Shown in pieces: positions 60,702 to 64,000 of a DNA stretch of 64,000 bases. Origin of the DNA: Treponema sp. (GTDB lineage: Bacteria; Spirochaetota; Spirochaetia; Treponematales; Treponemataceae). The notes beneath the pieces are model-generated. The model made no database searches. It was not told the origin of the DNA and saw only the letters and a list, made by a program, of their open reading frames with translations. The translations under genes were made by a program, and so were the position numbers. Each line of letters begins with the position of its first letter. Within the stretch, counting starts at the first letter, position 1. The DNA lies in assembly GCA_017548565.1 (NCBI GenBank), contig JAFYZU010000010.1:1-64000 (forward strand), read 5' to 3'.

Positions 60702-61979
60702 GTGTACGCTTTAATCGGAATAATTATTTTAATTTTAGTAATTCTTATCCTCGTTTTTTTATATACACAGTTTAAATCTAAAATTGAATTTTATATAACT
60801 GGTCTTGATTCAAAGTTTTCTATTTCTGATCTGAATCTTTTGTGGAATGTGGCAAAATACTGTGAACTTGAAAATCCAAATGCGCTGTTTTTTTCGCTTC
60901 CGGCTTTAACAAAATGTATGACAAAAATTACGTCAGATGCAAGTGAAGAGGGGAATGAAAAGGATCCGAAGATTCAGGTGCTTCTTTCAAAGCTTTTTGA
61001 TTTCAGGACAAAGCTACAGAATGAATCTGATGAAAAAAAGGGATTGAATTCAACGACAGGTCTCGAAAAAGGACAAAAACTCAGGATTATTCTTCCCGGA
61101 AAAGGTGTTTTTGCTTCAAAAGTCCTTAACAATGGTAAAGAAATAATCGTTACTGTTCCAAGGCAGAAAAATCTTATTCCTATTTCCTCAGAAAACTGGG
61201 TAGGCAAGGTAATCAACGTATACTTATGGCGAAAGGGTGATGCTCGTTATGTTTTCGATACAACCGTTGTTAATCATGGATTGTTTATAGGTGAATCATC
61301 AATTTCACTTGCACATTCAAACAATATGATCCGTACCCAGAAACGAAGATCCGTTCGTGCAAAATGCAGCATAAATGCAATGTTATATATCATTAAAGAA
61401 GAGGTAGTAGATTATTCTTCCGTAGAAACTCAAAATGGTTATAAATGTATTATTGAAGACGTTTCAGAATCCGGAGCAATGATAAGAATCGGCGGAAGAG
61501 GAGTACCTAACGTTCAGATTAAGCTTCAGTATGAAATTAACAAAATGCTTATAATAATGTTCGGTATTGTAAGGACTGCAGAATATAATGAAGCAAAAAA
61601 CCAGTCTCTTCTTCATTTTGAATGCATTCATATTGAACCGGTAATGAAAAATGAAGTTTTAAGCTTTGTCTATAATACGTTACCTCAGGATGAAAAGGAA
61701 GTATTTGATGCAATGACGCTTACCGATGCAGATGAAAAAGCAGAAGAAGCAGGACTTGAAAACATGGAAATGTCTGATGAAGCACCTGATATTTCAAACT
61801 TCAGTAACGAATCAAATAAAGACAAAATTGCACAGGCAAACAGCTCATCAGTTTCGTCAGGAATTTCATCTGATTTTGACAAGGCACTTCAGGAAAAGAT
61901 CAACAGGGCAGAATACCGTCCGCCGATAGCAGAAAAACCAATCAATTCGGAATCAGTAAGAGAGGAACCTGTAAATTAA
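60702..61979 (+). CDS. PilZ-domain c-di-GMP-binding membrane protein
   Basis: A 425-residue protein starting with GTG behind AGGAG. One membrane segment (about 3-21) leads to a cytoplasmic helical region. Then come a YcgR-N-like beta domain (GQKLRIILPGKGVFASKVLNNG) and PilZ (about 205-330) with R-x3-R in KRRSVRAK and D-x-S-x2-G in EDVSESGAMIRIGG, the two c-di-GMP contacts. The last 80 residues are acidic and disordered. A role in motility or envelope control by c-di-GMP is likely; the partner is unknown. Confidence 0.88.
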   Translation: MYALIGIIILILVILILVFLYTQFKSKIEFYITGLDSKFSISDLNLLWNVAKYCELENPNALFFSLPALTKCMTKITSDASEEGNEKDPKIQVLLSKLFDFRTKLQNESDEKKGLNSTTGLEKGQKLRIILPGKGVFASKVLNNGKEIIVTVPRQKNLIPISSENWVGKVINVYLWRKGDARYVFDTTVVNHGLFIGESSISLAHSNNMIRTQKRRSVRAKCSINAMLYIIKEEVVDYSSVETQNGYKCIIEDVSESGAMIRIGGRGVPNVQIKLQYEINKMLIIMFGIVRTAEYNEAKNQSLLHFECIHIEPVMKNEVLSFVYNTLPQDEKEVFDAMTLTDADEKAEEAGLENMEMSDEAPDISNFSNESNKDKIAQANSSSVSSGISSDFDKALQEKINRAEYRPPIAEKPINSESVREEPVN

Positions 61980-61980
61980 A

Positions 61981-63162
61981 ATGGATTCAAAAATGAAAAA
62001 ATATATTTCGGTAATTATTTTTATTTTCATTACGTTCAGCCTGCATTCACAGGAAATTCAGAAGAAATATCTTAAAGGAAATTTAACAGAAAAAACACAG
62101 ACAATCAAAGAGGCATCAGGAACAGACAGCGTATGGCTTGCAGATAAATCAATAAATTTCATTAAGGAAAATGCAAAGCTTCTTCATGATGACCGTGATT
62201 TTGAAAACTTTACGATAACTACCATTTATTCTTTACCAAAAGAATATGTCAATTCACAGTCAGAAAAAAGTAAAAAACAGATCATGATAACTTTTATGAA
62301 TCTGTATAAATTATATGACACTTCAGTTAATGTAGATATTGCCATTCTTACAAAAGTTGAACAGTTAAGGGAACTCATTCCGACAGATGAATTTGCTGAT
62401 TTTCTTAACAATGAACTTCAGAATTTTAATTTAACTAACAGCAGAAAACCACTTTTCAAATCTCTTGTTTCCGCACTTGGAACTATTGGTAACAATCATT
62501 CATTTAAAATACTTTATAATTTATATGAAACAGATAACTATAAGGAATTAAAAGAGACTGTTTCTTCTGCCATGGTTAATTTGATTCCTGCATCTATGGA
62601 TGAAGTTATTTCAATCATCTGCAGTAAAAATCTGTTAAAAATCAATGGATTTTTCGAAATAATCAAAAAAAATGACAATATTCAGCAGAAAAATTTATCA
62701 GAAATTGCAGAAAATCTGTTAAATGAAACAATATTATTATTAAGCAGTTCTCCTGATAAAAAAGAATTGATTGTCAGCTTGCAGATGGATTGTCTTGGAA
62801 TTCTGAAAGCTTCCAGATGGACAAGAGCTTCAAACAGTATGCTTAAGTTTTTTAATGCGGCAAAAAATGAATATAAAACAGGCATTCTGAATGATGAACA
62901 GTTTTCATCTGTAATTGAAGCTTTAATGATAATTTCGCCTATAGAAGCAGTTAATCCTCTTATAGATTTACTGGGAGAATATAACAACGATGTTGAAAAC
63001 AACAGAAAAGTTTCATCAAATGTTGTAATTGCTGTTATAAATACTCTTGGTGCTCTTGGAGATAAAACTGCATTTGATATTCTTCTTTCAGTTACTTATT
63101 TAAGTTATCCTGAAAAAGTTCTGTCAGCAGCCCAATCGGCACTGGCAGGACTTAAATGGTAA
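61981..63162 (+). CDS. Exported HEAT-repeat-like protein
   Basis: A 393-residue protein with a signal peptide (about 5-24, ending FSLHSQ) followed by alpha-helical repeats of about 35-45 residues (for example LFKSLVSALGTIGNNHSFKILYNLYETDNYKELKETVSSAMVNL, and near the end VVIAVINTLGALGDKTAFDILLSVTYL ... LSAAQSALAGL). That is a HEAT/ARM-type solenoid for protein binding. It starts one base after the PilZ gene and overlaps comEC by seven bases. Confidence 0.75.
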   Translation: MDSKMKKYISVIIFIFITFSLHSQEIQKKYLKGNLTEKTQTIKEASGTDSVWLADKSINFIKENAKLLHDDRDFENFTITTIYSLPKEYVNSQSEKSKKQIMITFMNLYKLYDTSVNVDIAILTKVEQLRELIPTDEFADFLNNELQNFNLTNSRKPLFKSLVSALGTIGNNHSFKILYNLYETDNYKELKETVSSAMVNLIPASMDEVISIICSKNLLKINGFFEIIKKNDNIQQKNLSEIAENLLNETILLLSSSPDKKELIVSLQMDCLGILKASRWTRASNSMLKFFNAAKNEYKTGILNDEQFSSVIEALMIISPIEAVNPLIDLLGEYNNDVENNRKVSSNVVIAVINTLGALGDKTAFDILLSVTYLSYPEKVLSAAQSALAGLKW

Positions 63163-64000
63163 TATACAGGTATTTCAAGAATTCTTTTATTCTTGCAGCA
63201 TTAATTCTTGTTTTCATTCTCTATTCAAATCTGATTCATATTCCACAGAAAAACAGATTTACATGTCCGTTCACGGAAGATTCAATTTGTGCGGTTTACG
63301 GACAGTTAAAAACCTCTCCTAACAGACTGTCAAACGGGAAATATTACAGTTCAACAATAAAGTCGTATTATATAAAAAACCGAAATAATCAGTTTTCTAA
63401 TTCACACGGAAATATTAAAGTTTTTATCCCTTCAGAAAGCGTAGAAGCTTATTTTCCCGGAAAACTGTTTTCAAAATCAGCTGATTCAAAAGCGGCAATA
63501 TATGAAACAGGCGGAATATATTATCTGACAGGAAAAATGAAAAATGATGTTTTCTATGTAGAAAACTGCAATTCATATTATTTTGAAAAATCACTCAAAG
63601 GTAAAATATCATATATAAGGGCTATGGCAAGGCTAGAATTTAAACGGTTGATGTATTCCTGGAAAAATGCCGGTGGATTTTTACTTGCTCTATTATCCGG
63701 AGCAAAAGAATATACTGAACAATTCATGTCCGATGCTTTCAGAAAATCAGGACTTTCCCACATACTTGCTTTATCGGGCATGCATCTTACATTATTTTCG
63801 GGAATATCTGTTTTTTTTACAAGAAACCGTAAAAAAATCTCATATTTACTAAGATTCATATTTGTGTTTCTTTTTGTATGGTTTGCAGGAATATCACCAT
63901 CACTTTTACGTGCCTTTATCTGTAACATGCTCATTCTACTTTCAATGATAAGTAATTCAGACACTCCTGATATGATTGCCATTCTTTCTTTCAGCTTTAT
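63156..64000 (+). CDS. comEC: ComEC/Rec2 DNA-uptake channel, partial (cut at window end)
   Basis: An open frame from ATG 63156 runs without stop to the window edge (281 codons). After an N-terminal membrane segment (about 7-24) and an OB-like DUF4131 region with CPFTEDSICAVYGQLK, the competence domain begins: LLALLSGAKEYTEQFMSDAFRKSGLSHILALSGMHLTLFSGI. GLSHILALSGMH is the family hallmark. ComEC carries single-stranded DNA across the inner membrane. The start overlaps the HEAT-like gene by seven bases. The remaining membrane segments and any metallo-beta-lactamase domain lie outside. Confidence 0.88.
   Translation, partial: MVIYRYFKNSFILAALILVFILYSNLIHIPQKNRFTCPFTEDSICAVYGQLKTSPNRLSNGKYYSSTIKSYYIKNRNNQFSNSHGNIKVFIPSESVEAYFPGKLFSKSADSKAAIYETGGIYYLTGKMKNDVFYVENCNSYYFEKSLKGKISYIRAMARLEFKRLMYSWKNAGGFLLALLSGAKEYTEQFMSDAFRKSGLSHILALSGMHLTLFSGISVFFTRNRKKISYLLRFIFVFLFVWFAGISPSLLRAFICNMLILLSMISNSDTPDMIAILSFSF

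Noticed and set aside
63578-63982. Minus-strand frame of 134 codons near the window end
   Set aside because: Antisense to the comEC frame, which carries the family hallmark GLSHILALSGMH and runs open to the edge.

Overview
The window looks like chromosomal DNA of a host-associated Treponema (Spirochaetota). It is AT-rich, with strong AGGAGG-type ribosome sites and many short Treponema-style lipoproteins. The block dnaG - rpoD - zinc-ribbon gene - rnpB - TPR gene - mreB - mreC - mreD - PBP2 - rodA follows the order I recall for T. pallidum (roughly TP0492-TP0501). That placement is inference from gene content and order; no database search was possible.

Region 1 (1 to about 16,600) is accessory. 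It opens with the 3' half of a tRNA-Gly gene and its terminator, the usual scar of tyrosine-integrase insertion. Next come a three-gene toxin-antitoxin-like operon (DUF3791 - DUF3990 - DUF3791), decayed fragments of an Rpn-type nuclease and a DUF3800 protein, and two genes resembling a phage head-tail connector and a tail-completion protein. A promoter at about 3,580 then drives one tight eight-gene operon: hsdM, hsdS, hsdR, a macro-domain protein, an unrecognised protein with weak OGG-fold-like motifs, a DUF262 protein without nuclease, a DUF262 + HNH protein and a DUF6508-like protein. After it lies a gene resembling a phage tail-tube protein. The defence operon therefore seems to sit inside what remains of a phage morphogenesis gene order. 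This is the most unusual part of the window.

Region 2 (16,600-31,400) is ordinary chromosome: a SUMF1-type lipoprotein, a MATE exporter, an NCS2 purine permease, thrC, a lipoprotein, alr, folC, trpS, the CCA-adding enzyme, two small membrane proteins, a glycogen-synthase-like glycosyltransferase, and adjacent tRNA-Thr and tRNA-Tyr genes. Neither tRNA gene encodes CCA, so the nearby cca gene is needed for their maturation.

Region 3 (31,400-48,600) runs almost entirely on the plus strand. It holds a metallo-beta-lactamase-fold hydrolase, mltG, dnaG, rpoD, a zinc-ribbon coiled-coil protein, RNase P RNA, a TPR protein, the rod-shape elongation genes (mreBCD, PBP2, rodA), NAD synthesis (pncB, nadE) and a FemAB-like acyltransferase. 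It joins replication and transcription initiation with cell-wall elongation.

Region 4 (48,500-64,000) contains a minus-strand MoxR - DUF58 - DUF4129-like - ATP-grasp operon. It also holds a plus-strand set with RNase Z, two paralogous SH3-like envelope proteins, a gliding-type (GldA / fused GldF-GldG / DUF4340) ABC system, a CPBP protease, a PilZ c-di-GMP receptor, a HEAT-repeat-like exported protein and the start of comEC, which is cut by the window edge. I saw no CRISPR array, rRNA, intact insertion sequence or integrase.
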